Shown in pieces: positions 1 through 9,221 of a stretch of 64,000 bases of DNA (position 1 is the first letter of the stretch; every line of letters starts with the position of its first letter). The notes under the pieces are model-generated. The model saw only the letters and a program-made list of their open reading frames with translations. It made no database searches and had not been told where the DNA came from. The stretch lies in assembly GCF_000720925.1 (NCBI RefSeq), contig NZ_JOEE01000007.1:1-64000 (forward strand), read 5' to 3'. The translations under genes and the position numbers were made by a program. This stretch comes from Phycicoccus jejuensis (lineage in GTDB: Bacteria; Actinomycetota; Actinomycetes; Actinomycetales; Dermatophilaceae).

Positions 1-1
1 C

Positions 2-667
2 GTGTGTGCCACCGCCACCACCCTGCACACCGGCACCCACGACACCGACCGCGGCCCCGACACCACCCTCCACCTCACCATCCCCCTGACCGACCTCACG
101 AGCGGGACGACCCCGGACCCACGCGAGCTCCTCGTGAACCTCACCGGCGGCGTCCGCTCCTCCGCGACGGCGCCTGTCAAAGGGCCGTCGACCGCGCGCG
201 GCGCCGGGACCGTGCTGGCCACCGCCGCCGACGGCACCCTCCTGACATCCGAGACCGTCCGCCGCCTCGGCTGCGACGCCGGCCTCCTGATCCACCTGCT
301 GGGCGCTCGCGGCGAACCCCTCACCCTCACCCGCATCCTGCGCCTCTACACCCGCGGCCAACGCCGACACCTCCTCCTGCGCGACCGCGGCTGCACCTAC
401 CCCGGCTGCACCGCCCCCGCCGCCTGGACCCGCGCCCACCACGTCCACCACTGGGCCGACGGCGGACCCACCGACGTCACCAACGCCGCCCTCCTCTGCC
501 CCCGCCACCACACCCACGTCCACCACCGACGCTTCTGGGCCACCGTCCGAGCACACCCCGACCAGCACGGCCACCACGTCACCTGGGACCTCACCCCCGG
601 CTCCTACGACCGCGCCGTCCACGCCCTCCGCCACCCACCCGATGACCGCGCCAGCCCCGCCGCCTGA
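2..667 (+). CDS. HNH endonuclease, DUF222/13E12 type, 5'-truncated by the window edge
   Basis: C-terminal part of a 13E12/DUF222-family protein whose beginning lies upstream of the window. The visible 221 residues end in an HNH nuclease module: a CxxxxC zinc pair (CTYPGC), the AHHVHHWADGG core, then a downstream CPRHH motif. This is the usual architecture, DUF222 first and HNH last. These genes are multicopy in micrococcalean genomes, and another copy lies at 36288-37877. Presumably it nicks or cleaves DNA; the biological role of the family is not settled. The first visible in-frame ATG/GTG need not be the true start. Confidence 0.85.
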   Translation: MCATATTLHTGTHDTDRGPDTTLHLTIPLTDLTSGTTPDPRELLVNLTGGVRSSATAPVKGPSTARGAGTVLATAADGTLLTSETVRRLGCDAGLLIHLLGARGEPLTLTRILRLYTRGQRRHLLLRDRGCTYPGCTAPAAWTRAHHVHHWADGGPTDVTNAALLCPRHHTHVHHRRFWATVRAHPDQHGHHVTWDLTPGSYDRAVHALRHPPDDRASPAA

Positions 668-768
668 CGAGCCGACCGTCGCCGGAGGAGCGACCCCGGT
701 CGGGTTGCCGGCCCTGCGGTCCCGTCAACCGCGGGAGCCAGTGCCCCACGATGCCGAGGCGTGGGCGG

Positions 769-1371
769 TCAGTGACCGGTGGGGTCGGGGCTCCCGCCTG
801 TCGCTCCTGCGCCGTCGGTGGCGGAGAAGGCAGGGTGCCTCGTGCCGACATCGCGCGCGGTCGACAGGTGCCCGCCGAGGTAGGCCGCGGCCCCCATGGC
901 GGCCGCTCCGGCGAACGCGAGCAGCGCTCCCTGCGTGTGCCGCCCGCGCCGCCGGGAGAGGTAGGAGGCGCCGTACAGCCCGATCGCGACGCCGTTGGTC
1001 ACCGCGTGCACCAGCCCGACCCGCTGCTCGCGCGGTCCGGAGCCAGACCACTCGGCCCAGCCGGTCCATGCCGTCGGGCCGACCGAGACAAGACCGACCC
1101 CGACGAGGGTGCGCGCCGCCCCACGGGTGTCGTCCCCGCCGATGGCGTCGAGCACGGAGGCCGACGTCCACGTGCCGATGACGACGTCGGTGAGCAGGGG
1201 GTGCAGCGCGTGGCCGAGCCACTCACCCCGCAGCAGCCGCCCGCGCCGGCCGGTGGCGAAGGCCGCCCCGACGACCGGCGCGACCGCGGCCACCGCGCGG
1301 TCCAGGCTCTCGGCCTCCTCCAGGCGCAGCATCGCCGACACCTGCGGCGGCAGTTTCTCGACCGAGCTCAT
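769..1371 (-). CDS. DUF2231 family membrane protein
   Basis: A 200-residue protein with about four hydrophobic segments and the family-typical HALHPLLTDVVIGTW stretch near residues 54-68, a His-containing membrane motif of DUF2231. The first 50 residues are hydrophilic and alpha-helical in composition. The ATG start is preceded by GAGAGGGGA, a good ribosome binding site about 5 nt away. The molecular function of this family is unknown; some relatives sit beside haem or redox genes, but nothing of that kind is adjacent here. It is transcribed alone. Confidence 0.75.
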   Translation of the reverse strand: MSSVEKLPPQVSAMLRLEEAESLDRAVAAVAPVVGAAFATGRRGRLLRGEWLGHALHPLLTDVVIGTWTSASVLDAIGGDDTRGAARTLVGVGLVSVGPTAWTGWAEWSGSGPREQRVGLVHAVTNGVAIGLYGASYLSRRRGRHTQGALLAFAGAAAMGAAAYLGGHLSTARDVGTRHPAFSATDGAGATGGSPDPTGH

Positions 1372-1487
1372 GGGGTCCCCTCTCGACGGTGACGACGCGT
1401 GGGTCGCCTACCCGCTCGATGCTCCCCACAACCGCATCCCCCGTCAACGCCCCCCGCCGCGGGCGGCAGCGGGCGCTGCATCGCGCG

Positions 1488-2483
1488 TCACGCGGCGACT
1501 CGCACCGAGTCGCCGAGGTCGCGCGAGGCGACGTCGCCCGAGGCACCCCGCGCGGCAGCGGCGCGTCCGACCACGAACACGTAGAGGACGAACGCCGTCT
1601 CGGCGAGCAGGCCGATGGCGATCCGCGCCCACGTCGGCAGGCCCGACGGCGTCACGAACCCCTCGATGACGCCACTGACGAAGAGCACCGCGACGAGCCC
1701 GAGCGCGACCCCCGTCCCGGTGCGTGCCTCCCGCGCCAGTGACCGCCCTCGGGGCAGCCCGCCGGGACTGACCCACGACCAGAAGATCCGCAGCCCGACG
1801 GCGCCGGCGACGAAGACGGCCGTCAGCTCGAGCAGCCCGTGCGGCAGGATCAGCCCGAAGAACAGCGCGGTGCGCTCGTTGTAGGCCATGAGCGCCCCGG
1901 AGATGCCGACGTTGAGCACGTTGTTCGCGAGGATGTAGATGACCGGGAGCCCGAGGACGCCGAGCGCGATGACCAGCGCCGACACCCAGGCGTTGTTCGT
2001 CCAGACGAGCCCGGTGAAGTCCAGGTGGGCGTACTCGCTGTAGTAGTTCTCGAAGTCGGTGTCGACGAACTGCGAGATCTCCTCGGGCGTCATCGTCCGG
2101 GTCCACACCTGCGGGTGGCGGTAGGCGTACCACCCGACGAGGAAGGCGATCCCGACGTTGACGAGCGCGGTCGTCACCCACCACCACCGCAGCCGGTAGA
2201 GCGCGGCGGGGAACGTCGTCGTGAAGAACGTGATCGGCGTGCGCCACCAGGTCCCGCGGCGGCTCGACGTCGCGAACCGCGCCCGCGCGACGAGGGAGGA
2301 GAGGTGGGCGACGAGCGAGGGGTCCGGGCTCGCCGAGCGGACGACCGAGAGGTGTGTCGAGACGCGCTGGTAGAGGTCGAGCAGCTCGTCGGCCTCCGCG
2401 CCGGTGTGCCGACGCTGCCCCACGAGCGTCTCGAGCCGGTTCCACTGCGCCTGGTGGGCGGCCACATAGGCGTCGAGGTCCAC
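1488..2483 (-). CDS. Stage II sporulation protein M-like (DUF95) membrane protein
   Basis: A 331-residue integral membrane protein of the SpoIIM/DUF95 family. A hydrophilic N-terminal helical region (about 1-95) is followed by about five membrane segments. The family-typical FTTTFPAALYR stretch lies near residue 90 and a conserved NNVLNVGISGAL stretch in the middle. The organism need not sporulate: in actinobacteria such genes typically sit next to RDD proteins, exactly as here, where an RDD gene is divergent. The GTG start lies 6 nt after a TAGGCT -10 box on the minus strand, so the transcript is probably leaderless. The exact function is unknown. Confidence 0.85.
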   Translation of the reverse strand: MDLDAYVAAHQAQWNRLETLVGQRRHTGAEADELLDLYQRVSTHLSVVRSASPDPSLVAHLSSLVARARFATSSRRGTWWRTPITFFTTTFPAALYRLRWWWVTTALVNVGIAFLVGWYAYRHPQVWTRTMTPEEISQFVDTDFENYYSEYAHLDFTGLVWTNNAWVSALVIALGVLGLPVIYILANNVLNVGISGALMAYNERTALFFGLILPHGLLELTAVFVAGAVGLRIFWSWVSPGGLPRGRSLAREARTGTGVALGLVAVLFVSGVIEGFVTPSGLPTWARIAIGLLAETAFVLYVFVVGRAAAARGASGDVASRDLGDSVRVAA

Positions 2484-2489
2484 GGGCTC

Positions 2490-2538
2490 AGCCTAGGCGA
2501 CCGCGCGCGTCGGCCCACCCGGTTAGCCTGTGCCCGTG
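2490..2538. promoter_or_regulatory. Divergent leaderless promoters for the SpoIIM-like and RDD genes
   Basis: The two starts face away from each other across about 50 bp. On the minus strand TAGGCT (2490-2495) is followed by 6 nt and the GTG at 2483. On the plus strand TAGCCT (2524-2529) is followed by 6 nt and the GTG at 2536. Both spacings match leaderless actinobacterial promoters. This favours GTG 2536 over the in-frame GTG at 2530 for the RDD gene. Confidence 0.6.
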
Positions 2539-3369
2539 AGCAGCAGCGAGCAGACGGGCTACCGCGCGTACGCGAGCGAGGACGTCGTGACGGGCGAGGG
2601 CGTCGCCGTCGAGCTGCCCGTCGCCGGCACCCTCGTCCGGGCCGCCAGCGGGCTCATCGACGTCGTCGTGACGGTCGTGCTGCTCATCGCGATCGGCTTC
2701 GGCGTCGGCTGGCTCGTCGCCAACGCGAGCACCGCGGTCGCCACCGCCCTCGGGCTCGTCGCCACCGTCGCCGTGCTCGTCGGCTTCCCGACGGCGATGG
2801 AGACCCTCACCCGCGGACGCACGCTCGGCAAGCTGGCGCTCGGCCTGCGCACCGTGCGCGACGACGGCGGGCCCATCACCGTCCGCCACGCCCTGACCCG
2901 CGCGCTCGTCGGGGTCGTCGAGCTGTGGACCCCGCCGTTCCTCGGCGTCCCCGCGCTCGTGTCGTCGGTGGTCAGCGCCCGCAGCAAGCGGCTCGGCGAC
3001 TACGCCGCCGGCACCTACGTCGTGACCCAGCGCAGCCGGATGCGCCTGCTGCCGCCGCCCGTGATGCCGCCGCCGCTCGCCGCCTGGGCCGGCGCCGCCG
3101 ACGTCGCGGCGCTCCCGGCCGGGCTGACGGTCGCCGTGCGCCAGTTCCTCGCCCGCTCGGGCAGCCTGACCCCGGCCTCGCGCGAGCCGATGGCCCGCGA
3201 GCTGCTCACCGACGTGCTGCGCTTCGTCGCGCCCGCCCCGCCGGCCGGCTTCCACCCCGAGTACGTGCTCTCCGCGGTCATCGCCGAGCGCCGCCGGCGC
3301 GACACCGAGCGCCTGGCCCGCGAGGACGCCTTGCGGCGCCGCGTCGTCGGCGCCGACCCCCTCGCCTGA
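2536..3369 (+). CDS. RDD family membrane protein
   Basis: A 277-residue protein whose first half is an RDD domain. Two long hydrophobic helices (about residues 38-60 and 66-90) follow a conserved Arg/Asp-containing N-terminus. A GRTLGKLALGLRTVRDDGG stretch, diagnostic of RDD proteins, follows at about 94-112. The C-terminal 100 residues are soluble and Pro/Ala/Arg-rich. It is divergent from the SpoIIM-like gene, a common actinobacterial pairing. RDD proteins have been linked to ion or solute movement, but no substrate can be inferred here. Confidence 0.85.
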   Translation: MSSSEQTGYRAYASEDVVTGEGVAVELPVAGTLVRAASGLIDVVVTVVLLIAIGFGVGWLVANASTAVATALGLVATVAVLVGFPTAMETLTRGRTLGKLALGLRTVRDDGGPITVRHALTRALVGVVELWTPPFLGVPALVSSVVSARSKRLGDYAAGTYVVTQRSRMRLLPPPVMPPPLAAWAGAADVAALPAGLTVAVRQFLARSGSLTPASREPMARELLTDVLRFVAPAPPAGFHPEYVLSAVIAERRRRDTERLAREDALRRRVVGADPLA

Positions 3370-3431
3370 CCCCGGCGCGGGTCTCGTCACCAGTCGCCGG
3401 GCCTGCCTCCGATCGCCCGAGCTCCGACTTC

Positions 3432-3490
3432 TTGCGAGTTCCGCCGCCCGACGCGCCGGCGTGGGGCGTGTCGAGCGGCGGAACTCGCAA
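3432..3490. terminator. Large palindrome between convergent genes, copy A of a dispersed element
   Basis: Arms 3432-3457 and 3465-3490 are 26 nt each with two mismatches and a 7-nt loop. The palindrome lies between the ends of the RDD gene and add, so it can end transcription from both sides. It lacks a clear T-run. The arms match a second palindrome at 61369-61428, and similarity extends into the flanks (see findings). Confidence 0.7.
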
Positions 3491-3504
3491 CCAGTGGAGG
3501 GGCG

Positions 3505-4596
3505 TCAGGCGCCGAGGGCGGCGTACCCCGGCTTGACGACGTGCTCGATGAGCTCGAGCCGCTCGTCGAACGGCAGGAACGAGGACTTGAGCGCGTTGAT
3601 GGTCACCCAGCGCAGGTCCTCGAGGGTCCACCCGGCCTCGTCGACGAGCAGCTGCATCTCGCGCGACATCGACGTGCCGCTCATCAGCCGGTTGTCGGTG
3701 TTCACCGTCACCCGGAAGCGCAGACCCTTGAGCAGCGTGATCGGGTGCGCGGCGATCGACTCCGCCGCCCCCGTCTGCAGGTTCGAGGACGGGCACATCT
3801 CGAGCGGGATGCGCCGGTCGCGGACGTACGCGGCGAGCCGGCCGAGCGAGACCGCGCCTCCGTCGAGGACCTCGACGTCGTCGACGATGCGCACGCCGTG
3901 CCCGAGCCGGTCGGCGCCGCACCACTGGATCGCCTCCCAGATCGACGGCAGCCCGAAGGCCTCGCCCGCGTGGATCGTGAAGTGCGCGTTCTCGCGGCGC
4001 AGGTACTCGAACGCGTCGAGGTGCCGGGTGGGAGGGAACCCGGCCTCGGCCCCGGCGATGTCGAACCCGCCGACGCCGTGGTCGCGGTGGGCGACGGCCA
4101 GCTCGGCGATCTCGCGGGAGCGCGCGGCGTGCCGCATCGCCGTCAGCAGCGCGACCATCCGGATGGGGGTGCCGGCGGCCGCGGCCTCCGCCTCGCCCTC
4201 GCGGAAGCCGGCGAGCACCGCCTGCACGACCTCCTCGAGCGAGAGCCCGCCCTCGATGTGCAGCTCGGGCGCGAAGCGCGACTCGGCGTAGACCACGCCG
4301 TCGGCGGCGAGGTCGAGCGCGCACTCGCGGGCGACGCGGGTCAGCTGCTCACGCGTCTGCATCACGGCGACGGTGTGCGAGAACGTCTCGAGGTAGCGCT
4401 CGAGCGAGCCCGAGTCGGCGGCGTCGCGGAACCAGCCGCCGAGCTCCTCGGGGTCGGTCGTCGGCAGCCCGTCGTAGCCGGAGGCCGCGGCGAGGTCGAC
4501 CACGGTCGAGGGGCGCAGGCCACCGTCGAGGTGGTCGTGCAGGAGGGCCTTCGGGGCGCGGCGGACGACCTCCGCGGTCGGGGCGGCGGTGGCCAT
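3505..4596 (-). CDS. add: Adenosine deaminase
   Basis: Converts adenosine or deoxyadenosine to inosine plus ammonia in the cytosol. The 363-residue protein has the metal-binding HDHLDGG near the N-terminus, the catalytic HAGE motif, RLGHGVRI, the PLEMCPSSN segment and a C-terminal NTDNR segment carrying the metal-ligand Asp. Length and motif order match actinobacterial adenosine deaminases. The ATG overlaps the deoA stop by one base (TGATG), so translation is probably coupled and the two genes form a nucleoside-salvage operon with deoA first. Confidence 0.95.
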   Translation of the reverse strand: MATAAPTAEVVRRAPKALLHDHLDGGLRPSTVVDLAAASGYDGLPTTDPEELGGWFRDAADSGSLERYLETFSHTVAVMQTREQLTRVARECALDLAADGVVYAESRFAPELHIEGGLSLEEVVQAVLAGFREGEAEAAAAGTPIRMVALLTAMRHAARSREIAELAVAHRDHGVGGFDIAGAEAGFPPTRHLDAFEYLRRENAHFTIHAGEAFGLPSIWEAIQWCGADRLGHGVRIVDDVEVLDGGAVSLGRLAAYVRDRRIPLEMCPSSNLQTGAAESIAAHPITLLKGLRFRVTVNTDNRLMSGTSMSREMQLLVDEAGWTLEDLRWVTINALKSSFLPFDERLELIEHVVKPGYAALGA

Positions 4597-5885
4597 CAGG
4601 CGATCCGGTCGATGACGACGGAGTCGGGGGTCTGCGCGGTGCCACCGTCGACGACGTCGATGCCGCCCTCGAGCGCCTCCTCGGCGCGGGCGAACCGCTC
4701 CGGGGTGTCGGTGTGCAGCGTGAGCAGCACGTCGCCCTCGCGGACGGTGTCGCCGGGCTTGGCGTGGATCTCGACGCCGGCGCCGGCCTGCACCGGGTCC
4801 TCCTTGCGCGCGCGGCCGGCGCCGAGGCGCCAGGCCGCGACACCGACGGCGTAGGCGTCGAGGCGGGTCAGCGTGCCCGACGCGGTGGCCTTCACCTCGT
4901 GGGTGTGCGCGGCGGTCGGGAGCGCGGCGTCGGGGTCTCCACCCTGGGCGGCGATCATCCGGCGCCAGACGTCCATCGCGCGCCCGTCGGACAGCGCCGC
5001 ACGGACGTCCTGGCCGCCGCGACCGGCGGCCTCGAGCATCTCCTCGGCCAGGCGGACGGTCAGCTCGACGACGTCCTCGGGCCCGCCTCCGGCGAGCACC
5101 TCCACCGACTCACGGACCTCGAGCGCGTTGCCGGCGGTGAGGCCGAGCGGGGTCGACATGTCCGTGAGCAGCGCGACCGTCGTGACGCCCGCGTCGGTGC
5201 CGAGGTCGACCATCGTCCGGGCGAGCTCGGTCGCGTTCTCGCGGGTCTTCATGAACGCCCCCGAGCCGACCTTGACGTCGAGGACGAGCGCGCCCGTGCC
5301 CTCGGCGATCTTCTTGCTCATGATCGAGGAGGCGATGAGCGGGATCGCCTCGACCGTCCCGGTGACGTCGCGCAGTGCGTAGAGCTTCTTGTCGGCCGGT
5401 GCCAGGCCCGAGCCGGCGGCGCAGATGACGGCGCCGACGTCGTCGAGCTGACGCATCATCGCCTCGTTCGTCAGGCCCGCCTGCCAGCCGGCGACCGACT
5501 CGAGCTTGTCGAGCGTCCCGCCGGTGTGGCCGAGGCCGCGCCCGGACAGCTGCGGCACCGCGACGTCGAAGACCGCGACGAGCGGCGCGAGCGGGAGGGT
5601 GATCTTGTCGCCGACCCCACCGGTGGAGTGCTTGTCGGCGGTCGGGCGCGAGAGGGACGAGAAGTCCATCCGCTCGCCGATGGCGATCATCGCGGTGGTC
5701 CAGGTGGAGATCTCGCGGCGGGTCATCCCGTTGAGGAGGATGGCCATCGCGAGCGAGCTCATCTGCTCCTCGGCGACGACCCCGCGGGTGTAGGCGTCGA
5801 CGACCCAGCGGATCTCCGCGTCGGAGAGCTCGCGGCGGTCGCGCTTGTGGACGATGACGTCGACGGCGTCGAAGGCTTCGGTCAT
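4596..5885 (-). CDS. deoA: Thymidine (pyrimidine-nucleoside) phosphorylase
   Basis: Phosphorolyses thymidine or deoxyuridine (possibly uridine) to the free base and sugar-1-phosphate. The 429-residue protein has the [10 protein letters not shown] phosphate-binding segment and the family signature [16 protein letters not shown]. The C-terminal domain begins near [17 protein letters not shown]. The ATG at 5885 is preferred over an upstream in-frame ATG at 5909 because the conserved protein begins [11 protein letters not shown]. It is first gene of the deoA-add pair. With cdd nearby it can release uracil and thymine from nucleosides, which links to the uracil-degradation genes proposed further right. 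Confidence 0.93.
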   Translation of the reverse strand: MTEAFDAVDVIVHKRDRRELSDAEIRWVVDAYTRGVVAEEQMSSLAMAILLNGMTRREISTWTTAMIAIGERMDFSSLSRPTADKHSTGGVGDKITLPLAPLVAVFDVAVPQLSGRGLGHTGGTLDKLESVAGWQAGLTNEAMMRQLDDVGAVICAAGSGLAPADKKLYALRDVTGTVEAIPLIASSIMSKKIAEGTGALVLDVKVGSGAFMKTRENATELARTMVDLGTDAGVTTVALLTDMSTPLGLTAGNALEVRESVEVLAGGGPEDVVELTVRLAEEMLEAAGRGGQDVRAALSDGRAMDVWRRMIAAQGGDPDAALPTAAHTHEVKATASGTLTRLDAYAVGVAAWRLGAGRARKEDPVQAGAGVEIHAKPGDTVREGDVLLTLHTDTPERFARAEEALEGGIDVVDGGTAQTPDSVVIDRIA

Positions 5886-5988
5886 CCGCCCATCATGGCA
5901 GGCGCGCACGGCACTCCTGAACGCCCCCGGACCACCACCGCGGGACCACCACGTCGTCGAGATCTGCCGTCCCGCGGACGGTCGACGG

Positions 5989-6396
5989 TCAGGGGCCTCG
6001 GGTCGCCAGGTCGTCCGGGCCGAAGGCCTGCGGCAGCACCTCGCGCATCGTCAGGACGCCCTCCGGCGTCTGCAGGAGCGTGTCCGCAGTTCCGTTCTCC
6101 CACAGCAGCTGTCGGCACCGCCCGCACGGCATGAGGGTCTCGCCGCGGCCGTCGACGCACCAGACGGCGGTCAGCCTGCCGCCACCGGTCGCGTGCAGCG
6201 TCGACACCATGCCGCACTCGGCGCAGAGCGTGACGCCGTAGCCGGCGTTCTCGACGTTGCAGCCGGACACCATCCGGCCGTCGTCGACCCACCCGGCGAC
6301 CCCGACGGGGAACTCGCTGTACGGGCAGTACGCCAGGGTCGTCATGCGGACGGCCTCGACGCGCAGCGCCTCCCAGTCCACGTCGGCAGCGGTCAC
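5989..6396 (-). CDS. cdd: Cytidine deaminase
   Basis: Zinc enzyme turning cytidine or deoxycytidine into uridine or deoxyuridine. The 135-residue product, typical of the small tetrameric class, shows the catalytic CAE motif (CAECGM) and the PCGRC zinc motif. The GTG start at 6396 is preceded by the strong site GAAGGAGGAGTC and overlaps the stop of the upstream M20 gene by 4 nt (GTGA), so the two are co-translated. Its ending about 100 bp before deoA suggests a second unit of the nucleoside-salvage cluster. Confidence 0.93.
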   Translation of the reverse strand: MTAADVDWEALRVEAVRMTTLAYCPYSEFPVGVAGWVDDGRMVSGCNVENAGYGVTLCAECGMVSTLHATGGGRLTAVWCVDGRGETLMPCGRCRQLLWENGTADTLLQTPEGVLTMREVLPQAFGPDDLATRGP

Positions 6397-7610
6397 GACT
6401 CCTCCTTCGGGGCCTGGCGGCGCGCGTCGAGCCCGCGGACGACCGCGGCGGTCGCGAGCAGCCGCGCGCCGAGGGCGATCGCCCGCTCGTCGACGACGAG
6501 GTCGCCCTGGTGCAGGTCGTAGGTCGGCCCGCCCGGGGTGCGGGTGCCGAGGCGCGCCATCGCGCCGGGGCAGTGGTCGAGGTACCAGGCGAAGTCCTCG
6601 CCGCCCAGCGACTGGGCGGTGGGGACCGGCGTGAGCCGGCCGGCGAGCGCGCCGCGGCGCAGGGCCGAGATGCCGTCGGCCGTGTTGACGACCGGGGGCA
6701 CCCCCTTGACCCGCTCGACCTTGGCCTGCACGCCGTACGGCTGGACGACGCCGTGGACGATCTCCTCGAGCAGCGGCCCGACGGTGTGCCACGACTCGGC
6801 GTCGAGCATCCGCAGCGTGCCGCGGCACTCGCCGGAGGACGGGATGACGTTGGCGACCCGGCCGGCCTGGACGCTGCCCCACACGAGGGCCGCGCCGGTG
6901 CGCGGGTCGAGGCGGCGGCCGAGGACGGCCGGCACGTCGGTGATGACCTTGGCCAGCGCGAAGACGAGGTCCTCGGTCAGCTGCGGGCGCGAGGTGTGGC
7001 CGCCCCGACCGTGCAGCGTGATGTGCACCTGGTCCGCGGCCGCGGTGAGCGCCCCCTCGCGCAGCCCGACCTGGCCGACGTCGATGCTCGGGTCGCAGTG
7101 GACGGCGAAGACGGAGTCGACACATTCGAGGGCGCCGGCCGTGATGGCGTCGAGCGCGCCGCCGGGCATGACCTCCTCGGCGGCCTGGAAGACGGCGCGG
7201 ACGGCGATCCCGCGGTCGGCGAGCGCGTCCTCGACCTCGTGCAGGGCGAGCACGGCGCCGACGAGAGCGGCGGTGTGCACGTCGTGGCCGCAGGCGTGGC
7301 ACACGCCCTCGGTGCGCGAGCCGAACTCGAGGCCGGAGCGTTCGCGGACGGGCAGGGCGTCCATGTCGGCGCGCAGCGCGATGCGGTGCACGGGCTCGGC
7401 CGCGCCGAGGTCGGCGAGGACGCCGGTGCCGGGGAGCAGCCGGACGGCGACGCCGGCGGCGTCGAGCCGTCGCGCCACGGACTGGGTCGTGCGCGTCTCC
7501 TCGCGGGACAGCTCGGGGTGGGCGTGGAGGTCGCGCCGGATCTCGATGAGCTCGGGTGCAAGCGAGGTGATGCGTTCGCCGAGGGCGGCGAGGAGGGCAT
7601 CGTCGTTCAT
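6393..7610 (-). CDS. M20 family amidohydrolase (hippurate hydrolase/N-acyl amino acid deacylase type)
   Basis: A 405-residue binuclear metallohydrolase of the M20D group, which removes acyl groups from N-acyl amino acids or related amides. Metal and catalytic motifs are present: RRDLHAHPELS at the N-terminus, ADMDALPV, HACGHDVHTA, the catalytic QAAEEVMPGG, and AVHCDP. The peptidase dimerisation domain occupies the middle (GRGGHTSRPQ). It is followed directly by cdd. The substrate cannot be read from sequence. A TACAGT -10 box (7621-7626, minus strand) gives an almost leaderless start. Confidence 0.88.
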   Translation of the reverse strand: MNDDALLAALGERITSLAPELIEIRRDLHAHPELSREETRTTQSVARRLDAAGVAVRLLPGTGVLADLGAAEPVHRIALRADMDALPVRERSGLEFGSRTEGVCHACGHDVHTAALVGAVLALHEVEDALADRGIAVRAVFQAAEEVMPGGALDAITAGALECVDSVFAVHCDPSIDVGQVGLREGALTAAADQVHITLHGRGGHTSRPQLTEDLVFALAKVITDVPAVLGRRLDPRTGAALVWGSVQAGRVANVIPSSGECRGTLRMLDAESWHTVGPLLEEIVHGVVQPYGVQAKVERVKGVPPVVNTADGISALRRGALAGRLTPVPTAQSLGGEDFAWYLDHCPGAMARLGTRTPGGPTYDLHQGDLVVDERAIALGARLLATAAVVRGLDARRQAPKEES

Positions 7611-7748
7611 CAGAGGACCGACTGTACCGCCGCGGACCTCGCCGCCCGGACCGAACCCGCCGAACCGTCACGCCGGTCCCGACCCGCGGGACGCGACGGC
7701 GTCCCGTTCGAGGACGAGCACGACGGCGCCGGCGGCGCCACCCACCCC

Positions 7749-8252
7749 TCAGACCGGAGGCGTCGTCCGGCGTGCCTTGTACTCGTCCCAGCGGGAGGCC
7801 ATCTGCTCCATCTCGGCCATGACGAACTCGAGGAACTCGACCGAGAGCTGCATCCGCTCCCCCGCGCGGGTTCCTCCGCCGACGGCATCCCGGGCCGCGG
7901 TCAGCGCGACGACGAGCGGCCCGTAGAGGCTCTCCTTCTGGACCATGACGTCGTGCCACGCGTCGTCCTGGACGACGTAGACGTCCCGACGGCTCCCGCG
8001 CTCGCGCTCGCGCCGGACCATCCGGACCGAGGTGAGGAAGCGGACGGCGCCGGACACCGCCGCGGGGCTGAGGCCCAGCAGCTCGACCAGCTCGGCGGAG
8101 GTGAGCCGGCCGTCCTCGGTCACGAGCAGCGCCGCGAAGACCCGTGCCGGCTGGAGCTGCATCCCCAGCGACGCGAGGGTCCCACCGACCTGCTCGACGA
8201 CCGCGGCGTCCGGGAGGTCGTGCCCGGGGCTCGTGGGGTGGGAGGTCGCCAT
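7749..8252 (-). CDS. GbsR/MarR-type winged-helix transcriptional regulator
   Basis: A 167-residue DNA-binding protein. A winged helix-turn-helix (about residues 35-95, with LTSAELVELLGLSPAAVSGAVRFL as the recognition region) is followed by a helical C-terminal half typical of GbsR-type regulators. It is divergent from an ABC exporter, and the 54 bp between them hold an inverted repeat over the exporter -35 box. It is therefore probably a repressor of the exporter and perhaps of itself. The ligand is unknown; drug or toxin export regulation is the usual context. The start was set at ATG 8252 by homology to the MATS N-terminus. Confidence 0.87.
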   Translation of the reverse strand: MATSHPTSPGHDLPDAAVVEQVGGTLASLGMQLQPARVFAALLVTEDGRLTSAELVELLGLSPAAVSGAVRFLTSVRMVRRERERGSRRDVYVVQDDAWHDVMVQKESLYGPLVVALTAARDAVGGGTRAGERMQLSVEFLEFVMAEMEQMASRWDEYKARRTTPPV

Positions 8253-8270
8253 GCGGCGCACATTACAACA

Positions 8271-8299
8271 TTCACAACATTGTGAAACCGGAGTAGCGT
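8271..8299 (+). promoter_or_regulatory. ABC-exporter promoter with overlapping operator
   Basis: TTCACA (8271-8276) as -35 and TAGCGT (8294-8299) as -10 are 17 nt apart. An inverted repeat, TTCACAA-CA-TTGTGAA (8271-8286), exactly covers the -35 box. A half-like ACAACATT lies just upstream (about 8266). With transcription starting near 8306, the GTG at 8307 would be a leaderless start. Binding of the divergent GbsR/MarR-type regulator here would block RNA polymerase. The regulator-operator assignment is inferred from position. Confidence 0.7.
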
Positions 8300-8306
8300 G
8301 GACGAC

Positions 8307-9221
8307 GTGACCACCGCCATCGACGTCGTCGGGCTGCGCAAGTCCTTCGGCCACACCACCGCCCTCGACGGCCTCGACCTCGCCGTGCGCGAGGGCGAGG
8401 TCCACGGCTTCCTCGGCCCCAACGGGTCCGGCAAGTCCACGACGCTGCGCATCCTCCTCGGGCTCCTGCGCGCCGACGACGGCCGCGCCACCGTGCTCGG
8501 GCGTGACCCCTGGGCCGACAGCACCGAGCTGCACCGCAGCCTCGCCTACGTCCCCGGCGACGTCGTGCTCTGGCCGACGCTGACCGGCGGCGAGACCATC
8601 GACCTGCTCGGCCGGCTGCGGGGCGGCCTCGACGAGGACCGCCGCCGACGCCTCGTCGACGCCTTCGAGCTCGACGAGACGAAGAAGGGCAAGGCCTACA
8701 GCAAGGGCAACCGCCAGAAGGTCGCCCTCGTCGCGGCGCTGGCGAGCGAGGCGCCGCTCCTCGTCCTCGACGAGCCGACCGCCGGGCTCGACCCGCTGAT
8801 GGAGCAGGTCTTCCAGGAGGAGCTCGCCGGTCTGCGCGAGCGCGGCCGCACCGTCCTGCTGTCGAGCCACGTGCTGAGCGAGGTCGAGCGCGCCTGCGAG
8901 CGTGTGAGCATCGTGCGGGCCGGGCGCGTCGTCGACTCCGGCACCCTCACCGAGCTGCGCCACCTGACCCGCACGACCGTCCAGGCCGAGCTGCGCGAGG
9001 TGCCGACGGCGGTGGAGGTCGGCGCGTGGCCGGGCACCCACGACGTCTCCGTCGAGGGCTCGACCCTGCGCCTGACGGTCGACCCCGACCACCTCGACGC
9101 GCTCGTCGCCGCGCTCGCGCCGCGCGGGGTCACCGGGCTGACCTGCCGGCCCCCGACGCTGGAGGAGCTCTTCCTCGCCCGCTACCGGACCGAGGCGCAC
9201 CGGGAGGAGGTGCCGGCATGA
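8307..9221 (+). CDS. ABC exporter ATP-binding protein
   Basis: A 304-residue cytosolic ATPase that powers the permease encoded directly after it. Walker A GPNGSGKST lies at about 37-45, the signature stretch is SKGNRQKVALV, and Walker B LLVLDEPTAGLDP is followed by the H-loop SSHVLSEVE. The C-terminal 80 residues resemble the regulatory tail of antibiotic or drug exporters of the DrrA/CcmA group. An in-frame GTG at 8298 would lie inside the -10 box, so 8307 is the better start. The stop overlaps the permease ATG (ATGA). Confidence 0.92.
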   Translation: MTTAIDVVGLRKSFGHTTALDGLDLAVREGEVHGFLGPNGSGKSTTLRILLGLLRADDGRATVLGRDPWADSTELHRSLAYVPGDVVLWPTLTGGETIDLLGRLRGGLDEDRRRRLVDAFELDETKKGKAYSKGNRQKVALVAALASEAPLLVLDEPTAGLDPLMEQVFQEELAGLRERGRTVLLSSHVLSEVERACERVSIVRAGRVVDSGTLTELRHLTRTTVQAELREVPTAVEVGAWPGTHDVSVEGSTLRLTVDPDHLDALVAALAPRGVTGLTCRPPTLEELFLARYRTEAHREEVPA

